Assembly: GCA_945878115.1 (NCBI GenBank)
Contig: CAMDVD010000004.1
Location: forward strand, 35,266 to 99,265
Length of the DNA stretch: 64,000 bases
Direction of reading: 5' to 3'
Source of the DNA: Chitinophaga pinensis
GTDB lineage: Bacteria > Bacteroidota > Bacteroidia > Chitinophagales > Chitinophagaceae
The notes beneath the pieces were generated by a model. It did not search any database. It had not been told where the DNA came from and saw only the letters and a list, made by a program, of their open reading frames with translations. The first letter of the stretch is position 1. Every line of letters begins with the position of its first letter. Position numbers and translations under genes: made by a program. Positions 44,741-54,093 of this stretch are shown one piece after another.

Positions 44741-45469
44741 CTATTTCTTCAATTTCAAACTTTCAATAATACTTTTCTTCTCAGAAAAGCCTTCTATATT
44801 CATCATCACTTTTCCTTTTTTATAATAAATCATAAAAGGTATTTGGCGAATTTTCATTTTGTCCGCAAGTGATTTATTGTCATCAATATCTATAGGAACA
44901 ACTTTTATTTTTCCAGCATATTCCGTTTGAATCTCATCCAATATAGGTTTCAACATTTTACAAGGACCGCACCAAACCGCATTAAAATCAATCAATACAG
45001 GAATATCACCGTTGATGATTTTATCAAAATCTGCTTCGGTCATCCCTTTCCAAGTATTTGTTTTGGCATTAAGATTGGTTGTATTGAGTGGATAGTTTAG
45101 TGCTTTCCATTGTAGGATACCACCTTTCATATTGGTCACATTGGTAAATCCTTTTTTCACCAATACATTCTTCGCATCTGCACTTCTACTACCAGCAAGG
45201 CAATACACAAATATGGGTCTATTCCTATCCAATGTTTCAATTCTTTTTTCAAAATCATTTCCTTGAAAATTAATATTCATAGCATTATTCAAATGCTCTT
45301 GTGCAAATTCACCAGGCGTACGCACATCAATCAATATTTCATTTTTTGTTTCTGCAAGTGCTTTCAAATAGTCTGAAACTGGAATTGTACGCGCTTGTTC
45401 GGTGTTTTGCGTACATGCAATTTGCCAAAGTAAAATAAAAAATAATAAGAAAGAATATTGCTTTGTCAT
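44741..45469 (-). CDS. Rhodanese-thioredoxin fusion lipoprotein
   Basis: A 242-residue protein with a lipobox (WQIACTQN). The rhodanese domain (about 28-130) has ILIDVRTPGEFAQEHLNNA and catalytic C90 in YCLAGSRS; the thioredoxin domain (about 138-242) has WCGPCK (C167, C170) and the cis-proline IRQIPFMIYY. The fusion suggests handling of periplasmic persulfides or disulfides, with sulfur passed between the domains; this is an inference. It is the first of a minus-strand run with DUF3108 upstream, but the gaps (52 bp) leave co-transcription open. Confidence 0.9.
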   Translation of the reverse strand: MTKQYSFLLFFILLWQIACTQNTEQARTIPVSDYLKALAETKNEILIDVRTPGEFAQEHLNNAMNINFQGNDFEKRIETLDRNRPIFVYCLAGSRSADAKNVLVKKGFTNVTNMKGGILQWKALNYPLNTTNLNAKTNTWKGMTEADFDKIINGDIPVLIDFNAVWCGPCKMLKPILDEIQTEYAGKIKVVPIDIDDNKSLADKMKIRQIPFMIYYKKGKVMMNIEGFSEKKSIIESLKLKK

Positions 45470-45521
45470 GTGGTGTTATTTTTAGTTATATAAAAAGATA
45501 GGCTTATGTAAAATGAAAATT

Positions 45522-46301
45522 TTATTTAATAAAAGTAATTGGATTGGTCAAACCAGCATAATCAATCAATTCTAATTTTATTGATCCAAAGAGTATTTCT
45601 GCTTTTGCTTTGATAGGAATATGGTTGCTATCGTCCGTAAGCCAAACTTGCAAATCTTCTTCATGCTTAAATATTCTACCCTTCTGTAATACGGGTACAA
45701 ACTTCAAGCATTTTACTTTTCCAAAATCCGTTTTAACTGTTTCTCTACCTTTAAATTTGATTTGCAAATTATACATTTCTCCATCTACAATGGTAGGTAC
45801 GCTAAACAATTGCCCTTCTTTGGCACTCGACAAATCCATGGTTCTGGCCAAATAAAAACCAGATATCATGTCTTGTGTATTTTCCAAAATAGAAATCGTT
45901 TGTGTATTGGCAGTCAACTTATGGGTATAATGATTGAAGGCATAATCTTGCGAAGTTCTATAACCGCCTTCATCGACTCTTCTACCAAAAAACCACGGAA
46001 TTAAAGCCTCTTCATCGATATAAGATTCATATCGATCTCGCACTTTAAAAAAGAAATCGAATGTACCTTTTGACCTTCCGATGCCAACCACATGCATGGT
46101 ATTTCGATTCGCAAATTTTTTATTTTCATCCGTAATTTCTAAGGTCGCTCGCACGGCATCAATAAAACCATAATGCAATCGATAGGTCAATTTTTCACCT
46201 CGTTTGAATGCTTTGTTATTTACTTTAGGCAAAGCAGTTTGCGCATTTATACCAGCAGGGCAACTGAAAATAAATAATAAAAGGAAAAGTATATATTTCA
46301 T
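45522..46301 (-). CDS. DUF3108 family protein
   Basis: About 260 residues from the ATG at 46301 (an earlier ATG at 46310 gives MLK before it). A signal peptide ends at GINAQ. The mature chain follows the DUF3108 pattern: FKRGEKLTYRLHYGFIDAVRATLEI near the N-terminus, KGTFDFFFKVRDRYESYID, and a final domain with VWLTDDSNHIPIKAKAEI. The family is periplasmic with a beta-clam fold and unknown substrate. It overlaps or abuts the next upstream gene by only about 15 bp (the outer-membrane gene ends at 46317), pointing to one operon. Confidence 0.88.
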   Translation of the reverse strand: MKYILFLLLFIFSCPAGINAQTALPKVNNKAFKRGEKLTYRLHYGFIDAVRATLEITDENKKFANRNTMHVVGIGRSKGTFDFFFKVRDRYESYIDEEALIPWFFGRRVDEGGYRTSQDYAFNHYTHKLTANTQTISILENTQDMISGFYLARTMDLSSAKEGQLFSVPTIVDGEMYNLQIKFKGRETVKTDFGKVKCLKFVPVLQKGRIFKHEEDLQVWLTDDSNHIPIKAKAEILFGSIKLELIDYAGLTNPITFIK

Positions 46302-46316
46302 TTTTAGCATAGCATA

Positions 46317-47456
46317 TTACTTATTAGCTACATGCAAATGTGCTACATTAAAATCAAAATGATACGTTAAATAAAAGGAATACGCATATTCAAATGTATG
46401 TTTATTTAAATCGATGAATGGCTCAAAACGCACATCAGCGCATAGTCCATCAGCAATTTGTTTTTGATATAAAGCCCGTATCAAAAATAAACTTCGATTC
46501 TTTTCTACATAACCTTGCTTACCATAATCACTTGCAGCAGATAAAAATAATTTACCACCCCTACTGCTCAAATAATTTTGTCCATTCCAATAGCCAAATG
46601 AAAGCGTAAAGTCATGTTTAAATTTTGCAGCGGCATTCAAAAATAATCCTTTACCAGAATCAAATATACTTGCTGGGTTGGGCGACAAATCACGATACAA
46701 AGCAATATAGTTTTCACTTTTTATTTCTTGTAAAAATCCATGGTGCACATATCGAATTGTCAAACCGCTAGCCATATTCAACAAGGTTTTTAAATCTGTT
46801 GTATCCACATCTATTTGTCCGCCCTTATGGGTAATGATAGCTTGAACAGGCAATTTAAATTGCCACTTATTATTATGATACAAAACTATATCCGATGAAT
46901 GTCCAACCGTGAATTGTTCTTGATAGGTCGAATGTAAATATTGCATCACTTCCCAGTTGAACCAAGTATCAGACCAAATTTTTTCTTTCTTCACTTTGAA
47001 TTGAATCCCACTTTCTACAGGATTAAAAATAGCTCTTTCATAATCATACAATGGTTCTATAACACGATGTGCGAAATTGGCTTCAAGGTTCCCGAACAAT
47101 AAGGCATAATTATTTTTCTCCAATTTCAAAGTGAGCAATGGAGCAACTTTTGTCAACTGCGGATTGCCATAATCTTTATGTAAAAAAATACCACCTTGTA
47201 TACGTGCGTAGCGAGAAGGTTGATAAGCAAATTGTGTAGCCAATTGCGTCCCAAATAAAGTATAGCCTGTTACAATATCATTAAAGTATTCATTGTTTTT
47301 TAAGAAATTAATATTGCCAATGGAAAGCATCACATGATGCTCCATACTATCTGTTACAGCAATTTCCGTAGACAATTTTGAATTATCTATTTGCGCTTGA
47401 ACATTGTTGAAATTAAAAATAATGAAGAGCGCTACAGTGAAATATTTATAGGACAT
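46317..47456 (-). CDS. Outer-membrane beta-barrel protein, unknown function
   Basis: 379 residues from the ATG at 47456; the frame is open to 47648, but that extension overlaps the divergent gene's start. Signal MSYKYFTVALFIIFNFNNVQAQ. The rest is a barrel of alternating strands (KLEKNNYALLFGNLEANFAHR, IWSDTWFNWEVMQYLHS, DFTLSFGYWNGQNYLSS, FEYAYSFYLTYHFDF). A TATTTTG box about 40 nt before the start supports this choice. It may form an operon with DUF3108 downstream. No specific ligand or family is recognised. Confidence 0.75.
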   Translation of the reverse strand: MSYKYFTVALFIIFNFNNVQAQIDNSKLSTEIAVTDSMEHHVMLSIGNINFLKNNEYFNDIVTGYTLFGTQLATQFAYQPSRYARIQGGIFLHKDYGNPQLTKVAPLLTLKLEKNNYALLFGNLEANFAHRVIEPLYDYERAIFNPVESGIQFKVKKEKIWSDTWFNWEVMQYLHSTYQEQFTVGHSSDIVLYHNNKWQFKLPVQAIITHKGGQIDVDTTDLKTLLNMASGLTIRYVHHGFLQEIKSENYIALYRDLSPNPASIFDSGKGLFLNAAAKFKHDFTLSFGYWNGQNYLSSRGGKLFLSAASDYGKQGYVEKNRSLFLIRALYQKQIADGLCADVRFEPFIDLNKHTFEYAYSFYLTYHFDFNVAHLHVANK

Positions 47457-47541
47457 AAAAAGTTTGAAACGTGAAGATAATATTTTCATCGAAATACAAA
47501 ATAGCAGATTTATTGATTTATATTGCGTATAAAAAATTACG

Positions 47542-48210
47542 ATGAAAAAATATGCTTTGCTTAGTTTGTTGCTCTTTATATCATCTACTCTTTTTGCACA
47601 AGAAAAATCAAACACAGAAGTGGAGAATGTTTGTATCCACAAAGACAATATAACTTTTAGTGTAGGTTATGGTGCTCCGAGTATTGTAAGAACTTATTTA
47701 AAATTAAAGAATGCACATGCTGATTTTAAAATTGTTGGTTGGGGCCCCTATATGTTTAAGGTCGATTATATGCTGCGCAACAAATGGAGCATTGGTTTAA
47801 ATTTTACGTATAATTTTTCACGCATTTCATGGATGGATGATGGTTATGATACCGTCATTCATGGTAAAAGACCTTATGAATATGGCATTGAAGCGGAAGA
47901 TTTTTCTTTGACCTGTAGAGCCAATTACCATTTTATTCGTAATAAAAAAATGGATGTTTATGCTGGCTTGGGTGCAGGCTATGGAAAAATCACACTAGGC
48001 ACTTATACTGAAGCTCCTTTAAATCAATTTTCAGTTGGATATGCATTTCCACGTCCCTTAAGTGTTGAAACTACCATTGGCATTAGATATTATATCATCA
48101 AAAATATTGCCATCTATTCCGAATTAGGAATGGGTAAAAGTTGGATTCTCTTTAAAAAATATTTCATTCCAGAATCCATTATTCAAGGAGGCATTCATTT
48201 TAAAATATAG
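47542..48210 (+). CDS. Small outer-membrane beta-barrel protein
   Basis: A 222-residue protein with signal peptide (ends TLFAQ). It is an eight-strand OmpW/OmpA-barrel-like chain: ITFSVGYGAPSI, FKVDYMLRNKWSIGLNFTYNFS, VYAGLGAGYGKITLG and a final strand IIQGGIHFKI. It is divergent from the 46317-47456 barrel gene, with 85 bp between their starts. The function is unknown; it resembles Bacteroidota porin-family hypothetical proteins. Structured repeat E follows 60 bp downstream. Confidence 0.8.
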   Translation: MKKYALLSLLLFISSTLFAQEKSNTEVENVCIHKDNITFSVGYGAPSIVRTYLKLKNAHADFKIVGWGPYMFKVDYMLRNKWSIGLNFTYNFSRISWMDDGYDTVIHGKRPYEYGIEAEDFSLTCRANYHFIRNKKMDVYAGLGAGYGKITLGTYTEAPLNQFSVGYAFPRPLSVETTIGIRYYIIKNIAIYSELGMGKSWILFKKYFIPESIIQGGIHFKI

Positions 48211-48270
48211 AAGCTACAATTCAGAATTCCATTCCCAATCGTCTTAAAAAAAATACGATGAAAATATTTT

Positions 48271-48353
48271 GGGCGGCGCACACGCTTTCCGTTTCAATCT
48301 TTTTGCTTGCTTCGCCGCAAAAAGGATTTCCACTACAATCGTTGCCGCAATAC
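48271..48353 (+). repeat. Dispersed structured repeat, copy E
   Basis: GGGCGGCGCACACGCTTTCC, central stem AATCTTTTTGC/GCAAAAAGGATT with a short apex (TTGCTTCGCC), then ACTACAATCGTTGCCGCAAT and ACAAC. It lies between two convergent genes (barrel protein and lipoprotein), so it cannot be a leader there. Confidence 0.8.
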
Positions 48354-48457
48354 AACGCCAATTACGATAATTAATGCAGCGCATTTATTCTAAGGGTAAC
48401 TTAATTGAAATGCCATTCTCATTGTATTTTGGGTTTCGTATCTTGCATAAATAAAAA

Positions 48458-48492
48458 AAATAGGCTATCCAAAAAGTATAGATAGCCTATTT
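48458..48492 (-). terminator. Terminator of the 48516-49106 lipoprotein gene
   Basis: AAATAGGCTATC (48458-48469) pairs perfectly with GATAGCCTATTT (48481-48492). On the minus strand the hairpin is followed by a T run (the A8 at 48453-48460), the form of an intrinsic terminator. It starts about 24 bp after the gene's stop codon. Confidence 0.85.
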
Positions 48493-48515
48493 TAATTTAT
48501 GAAAAGATTAATTAA

Positions 48516-49106
48516 TTATGGTGTGTATGCTTTAATTTCAAATTTAATAGCAGTAACAAATGTTGTATTAGCAAGCATACCTTGGTTTGGTTTGGTATTA
48601 AATTTCAATGTAAATTTCATATAAGGATTATAAAATAAGTCTTTAACATCTTTGGTTTGATCTACATTAAAATCAATCACTTTAGCACCAGGCAATATGC
48701 CATATTTAGTAGCTACTAAAACAGAATCCGTTCCGCCATAAGCACCTACATAAACCTTTACAGAATCATCAACAAAATCTAAAGTTTGGGCTGTAGTATT
48801 ATCAATCGTAACACGCATCGTTCTGGGCTGAATATATATAATATCTGTTTTAGTCACACCGGGAGCATAAGTCGCCAACATTTCATCCACTTTTGTAGCA
48901 AATGTATCTGTTAATGGCACAGGTAAAGAAATTGGAAAAGAAGGGATTGAATCCGTTAGCGTTTTAATTTTGGTATATTCTATTGGCACCAGTGTAGTAC
49001 CTTTTTCTGTGTTATTTGTTACAGTACTTGTGCTTTTACGTTTACAAGAACTAAAGGCAATTGCTAACGCCATTGTGGCAAATGAAAACAAAATGATTTT
49101 TTTCAT
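48516..49106 (-). CDS. Lipoprotein of unknown function
   Basis: A 196-residue protein with lipobox IAFSSCKRK (lipidated Cys about residue 21). The mature chain is rich in Thr, Val, Asp and beta-strand patterns (RTMRVTIDNTTAQTLDF, DSVKVYVGAYGG, PYMKFTLKFNTKP), suggesting an immunoglobulin-like or beta-sandwich domain. No known family is recognised. It is monocistronic, with its own hairpin terminator and a divergent neighbour whose promoter lies 100 bp upstream. Confidence 0.7.
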   Translation of the reverse strand: MKKIILFSFATMALAIAFSSCKRKSTSTVTNNTEKGTTLVPIEYTKIKTLTDSIPSFPISLPVPLTDTFATKVDEMLATYAPGVTKTDIIYIQPRTMRVTIDNTTAQTLDFVDDSVKVYVGAYGGTDSVLVATKYGILPGAKVIDFNVDQTKDVKDLFYNPYMKFTLKFNTKPNQGMLANTTFVTAIKFEIKAYTP

Positions 49107-49207
49107 ATTTAATTTTTTTTTGGGTTAAATGTAATTCAGATTCAATAAGAAAAGAAGGATTTATATTTTTATTCTCTTTTTACTAGCACCTAGACGAATC
49201 ATTCCCT

Positions 49208-49215
49208 ATCTTTGT
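49208..49215 (+). promoter_or_regulatory. Bacteroidota-type promoter -7 box
   Basis: TATCTTTG matches the Bacteroidota TAnnTTTG consensus and lies 20 bp before the ATG of the 49235 gene, giving a very short leader. The -33 region is T-rich without a clear TTG. Confidence 0.55.
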
Positions 49216-49234
49216 TAGATAATTAGAATAATTG

Positions 49235-49804
49235 ATGAAAAAAATATGCATTTTAATGTCATTGAGCCTATTCACATTGGCTGCCAAGGCACAAAATATT
49301 TATACCATGGGCTACGAAAAAGCAACTATAGATGTTGTTGATGCTCACTTCTTTTCTACTTACCAATTGCCCAATCAAATTGAATTTTGTGGCATCTACG
49401 ATAAACCCTCTGCTACTTTCTATACCTGCGATTTTCAAACAATACGCAAAGTAGATGATGATTATGTGAAAGAAGCAACAAACTCTTGCTGCGAACGCGT
49501 AGATTTTGATCCTAGTAAATATTATGGCACATTAACGCTAAAAGGAGTTATTGAAAAAGTAGAATGGGATAGCATGATTGTGTATTTCACCAGTGACAAA
49601 GCGCGTTTACGTATACAAGTTGATGAGCGTGAAATTGATGCTTTGTATAAGAAATTTTACAAGGAAAATTATTTAGGGAAAGTGAACATCATACTTTGCT
49701 TAAAAACCTATGATACACCGCAAGAGAATATTCTATCCTATAACGCCAACACAGAAAAAAAGGTAAAACCAAAACGTACTTTTACGAAATTACTTCGTTG
49801 GTAA
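49235..49804 (+). CDS. Exported protein of unknown function, upstream of tsaD
   Basis: 189 residues from the ATG at 49235 (a TTG immediately before is in frame). Signal peptide ends LAAKAQ. Mature features are a CxxY-rich region (about 50-90, with NSCCERVDF) and a folded core around TLTLKGVIEKVEWDSMIVYFTSDKARLRIQVDE, then a basic C-terminus (KKVKPKRTFTKLLRW). No family is recognised. It ends 3 bp before tsaD, so co-transcription is likely, although a functional link between an exported protein and tRNA modification is doubtful. Confidence 0.7.
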   Translation: MKKICILMSLSLFTLAAKAQNIYTMGYEKATIDVVDAHFFSTYQLPNQIEFCGIYDKPSATFYTCDFQTIRKVDDDYVKEATNSCCERVDFDPSKYYGTLTLKGVIEKVEWDSMIVYFTSDKARLRIQVDEREIDALYKKFYKENYLGKVNIILCLKTYDTPQENILSYNANTEKKVKPKRTFTKLLRW

Positions 49805-49807
49805 ACT

Positions 49808-50818
49808 ATGATGGCTCCAGTTATTCTTCTTGCCATTGAAAGTTCTTGTGATGAAACAAGTGCTTCTATTATTCAAGATGGGGAAATACTTTCCAATATT
49901 ATTTATACCCAAACCATTCATGAAAAGTATGGTGGTGTAGTGCCCGAATCAGCATCTCGTTTACATATTCGACACATTTTACCAGTGGTTCATGAGGCTT
50001 TTTTACAAAGTGGAATTGCCAAAGAACAATTATCTGCGATTGCTTATACGCAATCTCCTGGTTTAATTGGTTCACTTTTGGTAGGCGCAAGTTTTGCAAA
50101 AGGAATGGCGCAAGCATTGGATATTCCGCTCATTGCAGTCAATCATATGCAAGCGCATGTACTTTCTAATTTAATTGAATCCCCTCGTCCAAATTTTCCT
50201 TTTTTATGTTTGACCGTTTCCGGTGGACATACGCAAATTGTACAATGTAACGCGCCTCTCGACATGCATATTTTAGGCGAATCCATTGATGACGCTGCTG
50301 GTGAAGCGTTCGATAAAGCAGCTAAAATGTTAGGACTGCCCTACCCTGGTGGGCCATTGGTAGATAAGCATGCAAAAAATGGAAATCCTCTTGCTTACAA
50401 ATTCGCCGAACCCTTAGTAGCAGATTTGAATTATAGTTTCTCTGGTTTAAAAACCTCTATTTTGTATTTTTTGCAAAAAGAAAAAGCAAAGGATGAAACA
50501 TTCATAGAAAAAAATCTCTCCGACTTATGTGCAAGTATTCAATATACGATTATCAAGATATTGTTGAAAAAATTAATGCTAGCATCTAAGCAAACGGGCA
50601 TCAAAGATATTTGTATAGCTGGTGGAGTGAGTGCCAATAGCGGATTACGAGACGCCATTCAATCTCATGCGGCACGTTATCGCTGGAATTATTTCATTCC
50701 AAAATTTGAATATTGTACCGACAATGCTGCAATGATTGCCATCACTGCATACTATAAATATCTACAAGGAGAGTTTTCAGAAATAGCAGTTGGCGCAAGT
50801 GCAAGAAGTACTTTTTAG
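49808..50818 (+). CDS. tsaD: tRNA N6-adenosine threonylcarbamoyltransferase TsaD
   Basis: A 336-residue enzyme that transfers threonylcarbamoyl to A37 of ANN-decoding tRNAs, together with TsaB and TsaE. The N-terminal ATP-binding AIESSCDETSASI, the metal ligands H113 and H117 in VNHMQAHV, VSGGHTQIV, and IAGGVSANSGLR are all present. Two ATGs (49808 and 49811) are possible starts. It is complete and an essential-type housekeeping gene; an AT-rich minisatellite-like stretch follows. Confidence 0.96.
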   Translation: MMAPVILLAIESSCDETSASIIQDGEILSNIIYTQTIHEKYGGVVPESASRLHIRHILPVVHEAFLQSGIAKEQLSAIAYTQSPGLIGSLLVGASFAKGMAQALDIPLIAVNHMQAHVLSNLIESPRPNFPFLCLTVSGGHTQIVQCNAPLDMHILGESIDDAAGEAFDKAAKMLGLPYPGGPLVDKHAKNGNPLAYKFAEPLVADLNYSFSGLKTSILYFLQKEKAKDETFIEKNLSDLCASIQYTIIKILLKKLMLASKQTGIKDICIAGGVSANSGLRDAIQSHAARYRWNYFIPKFEYCTDNAAMIAITAYYKYLQGEFSEIAVGASARSTF

Positions 50819-51040
50819 GGAGTAGTTAGTAGTGAGTAGTTAGTAGTTAGAATTTAGTCGAAAGTAGAAAGTAAAAAGTAGTTAGTAGCGATTATAATTT
50901 CAACATTCAAAATCTACAAATTGGTCTTTGGGATTTCCCGCACGGATTTGCCTTTGGAATTTGGAATTTGGAATTTAAACCTTTAGGATTTGGAATTTTT
51001 AAATTTTGGAATTTAGAATTTAGAATTTAGAATTTAGAAT
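50819..51040. repeat. AT-rich short-iteration stretch
   Basis: Iterations of TAGTAGTTAGTAGT (50820-50890) and GGAATTTGGAATTTAGAATTT (about 50950-51043) fill the gap between tsaD and the convergent VOC gene. Similar iterations are at 33760-33785 and 15880-15908. This looks like replication-slippage DNA; no gene is seen. Confidence 0.65.
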
Positions 51041-51433
51041 TTACCCTCTGGGTTGAATAAAATCCCAAAGGTTCCCATACAAATCTGCAAACACAGCTAC
51101 GGTACCCCATTCTTCCTCTACTGGCAGACGAACAAATTCAACGCCTGCTTCTGTCATAGATGTAAAGTCATCCCAAAAATTATCGGTATGTAAAAACAGA
51201 AAAACACGTCCTCCAGTTTGATTTCCAACTCTTGATTTTTGCTCTTCATTTGCTGCTTTGGCTAATAGCAAACTGCATCCAGTACTACCTTTAGGAGATA
51301 GTACAACCCATCTTTTTATAGAAGACAAGACAGTATCTTCTAACAATTGAAAACCCAATTTTTGGGTATAAAAAGCGATGGCTTCATCATAATCATCTAC
51401 TACGATGGCAACATGGGCAAGTGTGTGTTTCAT
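51041..51433 (-). CDS. VOC (glyoxalase-fold) family protein
   Basis: A 130-residue single-domain vicinal-oxygen-chelate protein: the start LAHVAIVVDDYDEAIAFYTQKLGF is the classic VOC opening and VAVFADLYGNLWDFIQP the classic end, with a metal-ligand histidine at residue 7 or so and a glutamate/aspartate near the end. Members act as glyoxalases, dioxygenases or resistance proteins; the substrate cannot be told. It starts 2 bp after the stop of the ferritin-fold gene, so the two form an operon. Confidence 0.9.
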   Translation of the reverse strand: MKHTLAHVAIVVDDYDEAIAFYTQKLGFQLLEDTVLSSIKRWVVLSPKGSTGCSLLLAKAANEEQKSRVGNQTGGRVFLFLHTDNFWDDFTSMTEAGVEFVRLPVEEEWGTVAVFADLYGNLWDFIQPRG

Positions 51434-51435
51434 CT

Positions 51436-52020
51436 TTATTTTTTACAATATTTTTCTGCGTCTTCTAATGAATATTTATGCTCTAAATCAACATCATTAT
51501 AACTTTTCATCAAGCCCCATGAAAATACTTTTTCGAAGAAAGGTAACATTCGCTTCCCTTTTATTTTTTCTAAAAAATAGACTTCATGTTCCTTTTCCTT
51601 CATACCCATTTCATACAATATTTCATCATGCTCAACTATTTTCAGTTCATGAAAATAATGCAGCATCCGAAAATATTCACACACATTACCGCTTTCCAAT
51701 TTGCCCGCAAAATAATATGGCATAAACCAACCGATAATATAACATGAGTAAGAAATTATTTTACCAACACAATAAAATTGAATTTCATATTTATTCGAAA
51801 TTGAAATTTGGTAATGAGACATTATTTTAAAAACCTCTTTTCTATGATTCCATTCATCCAATTCAATTTGATGTATTGCCATTTTAGATTCTTGGTCTCG
51901 CACAGAATCAGCATGTCCTTGGTAGGCAAATGCAGCAGCCTTTTCAGCGGAATAGGCACGTTGCAGCAAATCAACCAATTTTGGGTGTGGCAATTTACAT
52001 GCGCTTGATTGTTTGTCCAT
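51436..52020 (-). CDS. COQ7-like ferritin-fold di-iron protein
   Basis: A 194-residue protein of four-helix-bundle type. Di-iron ligands can be placed at E26 (YSAEKAAAFAY), E56 and H59 (ELDEWNHR), and E142 and H145 (KEKEHEVYFLEK). The pattern matches demethoxyubiquinone hydroxylase COQ7/ferritin-like proteins. A hydrophobic stretch around residues 84-105 (CVGKIISYSCYIIGWFMPYYF) suggests membrane association. Bacteroidota use menaquinone, so ubiquinone hydroxylation is unlikely and another oxidation substrate is probable. It is translated first in an operon with the VOC protein. Confidence 0.75.
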   Translation of the reverse strand: MDKQSSACKLPHPKLVDLLQRAYSAEKAAAFAYQGHADSVRDQESKMAIHQIELDEWNHRKEVFKIMSHYQISISNKYEIQFYCVGKIISYSCYIIGWFMPYYFAGKLESGNVCEYFRMLHYFHELKIVEHDEILYEMGMKEKEHEVYFLEKIKGKRMLPFFEKVFSWGLMKSYNDVDLEHKYSLEDAEKYCKK

Positions 52021-52233
52021 TTATTACACAATAATACAGCGAGACCTTTGTATAAATACCAAGTAAACCTAGAATTTTAAAATTATTTCCCTGTAGGCAA
52101 AAAGCAAATTTCCATCTATCTAGTTTCCTCAAATTCATTTCATTTTCGAGCATCGTTTTATTGCCCCTCTTTCTTTAAAATGTATAATAATTTCAAGAAT
52201 CGGAATTACATTTGGTTTCAAAAAAATACAGGT

Positions 52234-54093
52234 ATGGCAAAATCATTTCCAAAACAAAATAAACCAATTGCTGCAAAAATTGCAGCTCCAATAAAAAAAA
52301 CGAGCCAAGAAGCTGCACCATACATAAAACAAAAACAGGATTATTTATTTCCCAGTATCATTGCCTTATTTGCTTTTTTCCTACATGCCAACACCTTTCA
52401 ACATGGTTATGTACTAGACGACTCAGCTGCCATTACGGAGAATCAATTTGTACAAAAAGGCTTCGCTGGCATTAGCGATATATTAAAAGTAGATCTATGG
52501 CATTTTGCGAATCATTCTTACGGATATTTTAGGCCATTTTCCTTAATCACCTTTGCGATTGAACATCAATTTTTTGGAAGTAATCCCCATGTCAGTCACT
52601 TTTTTAATGTATTCTATTATGCACTCACTGGTTTTGTTTTATGCTTATTATTACAAACCTTATTTACAAAATACAATAAAGTCATTCCATTTTTCATTTG
52701 CTTACTTTTCATAGCGCATCCAGCACATACAGAAGTAGTTGCTAATCTAAAAAGTAGAGATGAAATTTTTAGCTTCTTAGGCATAATAAGTACTTTGTAT
52801 ATTATGTTACGTTGGGATGGTGACAGCAAAAAAACGTATATCATCATGGCTATGATAATTTGTTACTTAGGTTTATTATCAAAAGAAACTGCCATCACTA
52901 CTCTCCTTTTATTACCAGCCTGTTTTTATTTTTTTAGAGAAAAAACAATTATGCAATCTATCGTTAAAGTGCTGCCAATATTGGCTATGGTGGTTTTATT
53001 TTATATCCATAAAAACATAGTTCTAGGTCCAGTGGAAGATGCCTCATTTGATGAGATGAATAATTATCCCTATGCTGAAACTAAATTTTTGAGTAGCATG
53101 AGTATTTTTGCTTATTGTCTTAAAATCCTTGTTGCACCTTACCTATTGCGTTATGATTACTCTTATAATCTCATACCAGAAGGGGCTTTCTCTAATCCAA
53201 TCACCCTAATTGGATTGCTTTTATTTTTCGGATTGCTTTCTTTAACAATAAAAGAAATTATGAAAAAATCTATTTGGGGCTTCGCCTTATCCGTGTTCTT
53301 TGTTACCTTTCTACCAGCCATGGGCTTTGTTTGGCTAAGAGGCGGAATCATGGCGGAACGATTTTTATATGCATCTTCACTAGGCTTTTGTATCGCTCTT
53401 GTATTTTTATTTGTTCATTTATTTAAGATTCAATCAGAGCCAGAAGAATCCAATTCAAGCACAAGCAACGCAAATTCTAATTTAAAATCCTTGTTGGCAG
53501 ATAAGCGAATCTTGCTTTTAGTAGTAGGTATTTTTGGTTTATATTCTTTTAAAACAGTAGATAGAAATAAAGCCTGGAAATCTAATTTTGTTCTCTTCTC
53601 TACCGACATTGCGTCTGGATATAACAGTGCACAGAACAATAGGCATTATGGAAATGAATTATTAGAAAGAGCCATTGCAGAAAAAAAAGATACGGTTCAA
53701 AAAATGAAAGACTTTAATGAGTCCATGAAATTGTTGCATCGTGCTGTTGAAATCAATCCAAGGTTTGGGGAAGTTTGGGGCGATCTTGGTCGAGCATATA
53801 CGGATGTCAAATTGATTCCAGATTCTTGTCTTTATTTTTATAAAAAATCTATTCAATGTACGCCAGGGGCTTACAGGAGTTATAACAATATGGGCATTGT
53901 TTATGAAGCCATGCAGCGTTATGAATTAGCCTCCTATTTTTTCAATACCGCCTTCATGATTAATCCAACTTTTACAGAAGGTCAAAAAAATGCAGATCGT
54001 ATACGAACTCAATTTGGGATAGACGTTCGCATCTATCCTGGTGGTGAAGATCCTAAGTTTGCTGAGTTTCAGGTAACTCCAGTATTGAAATAA
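52234..54093 (+). CDS. Polytopic GT-C family membrane protein with TPR repeats (TMTC-like)
   Basis: About 619 residues from the ATG at 52234; an earlier in-frame ATG at 52180 would add 18 residues. Eleven or so hydrophobic helices occupy about 40-420. The first periplasmic loop carries YVLDDSAAITEN and, further on, HPAHTEVVANLKSRDEIFS, the acidic and DUF1736 motifs of TMTC/O-mannosyltransferase-like GT-C enzymes. Tetratricopeptide repeats follow (about 500-600: LHRAVEINPRFGEVWGDLGRAY, YNNMGIVYEAMQRYELASYFF). It probably transfers sugar from a lipid carrier to periplasmic proteins. It is a lone gene, divergent from the COQ7-like gene. Confidence 0.8.
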   Translation: MAKSFPKQNKPIAAKIAAPIKKTSQEAAPYIKQKQDYLFPSIIALFAFFLHANTFQHGYVLDDSAAITENQFVQKGFAGISDILKVDLWHFANHSYGYFRPFSLITFAIEHQFFGSNPHVSHFFNVFYYALTGFVLCLLLQTLFTKYNKVIPFFICLLFIAHPAHTEVVANLKSRDEIFSFLGIISTLYIMLRWDGDSKKTYIIMAMIICYLGLLSKETAITTLLLLPACFYFFREKTIMQSIVKVLPILAMVVLFYIHKNIVLGPVEDASFDEMNNYPYAETKFLSSMSIFAYCLKILVAPYLLRYDYSYNLIPEGAFSNPITLIGLLLFFGLLSLTIKEIMKKSIWGFALSVFFVTFLPAMGFVWLRGGIMAERFLYASSLGFCIALVFLFVHLFKIQSEPEESNSSTSNANSNLKSLLADKRILLLVVGIFGLYSFKTVDRNKAWKSNFVLFSTDIASGYNSAQNNRHYGNELLERAIAEKKDTVQKMKDFNESMKLLHRAVEINPRFGEVWGDLGRAYTDVKLIPDSCLYFYKKSIQCTPGAYRSYNNMGIVYEAMQRYELASYFFNTAFMINPTFTEGQKNADRIRTQFGIDVRIYPGGEDPKFAEFQVTPVLK

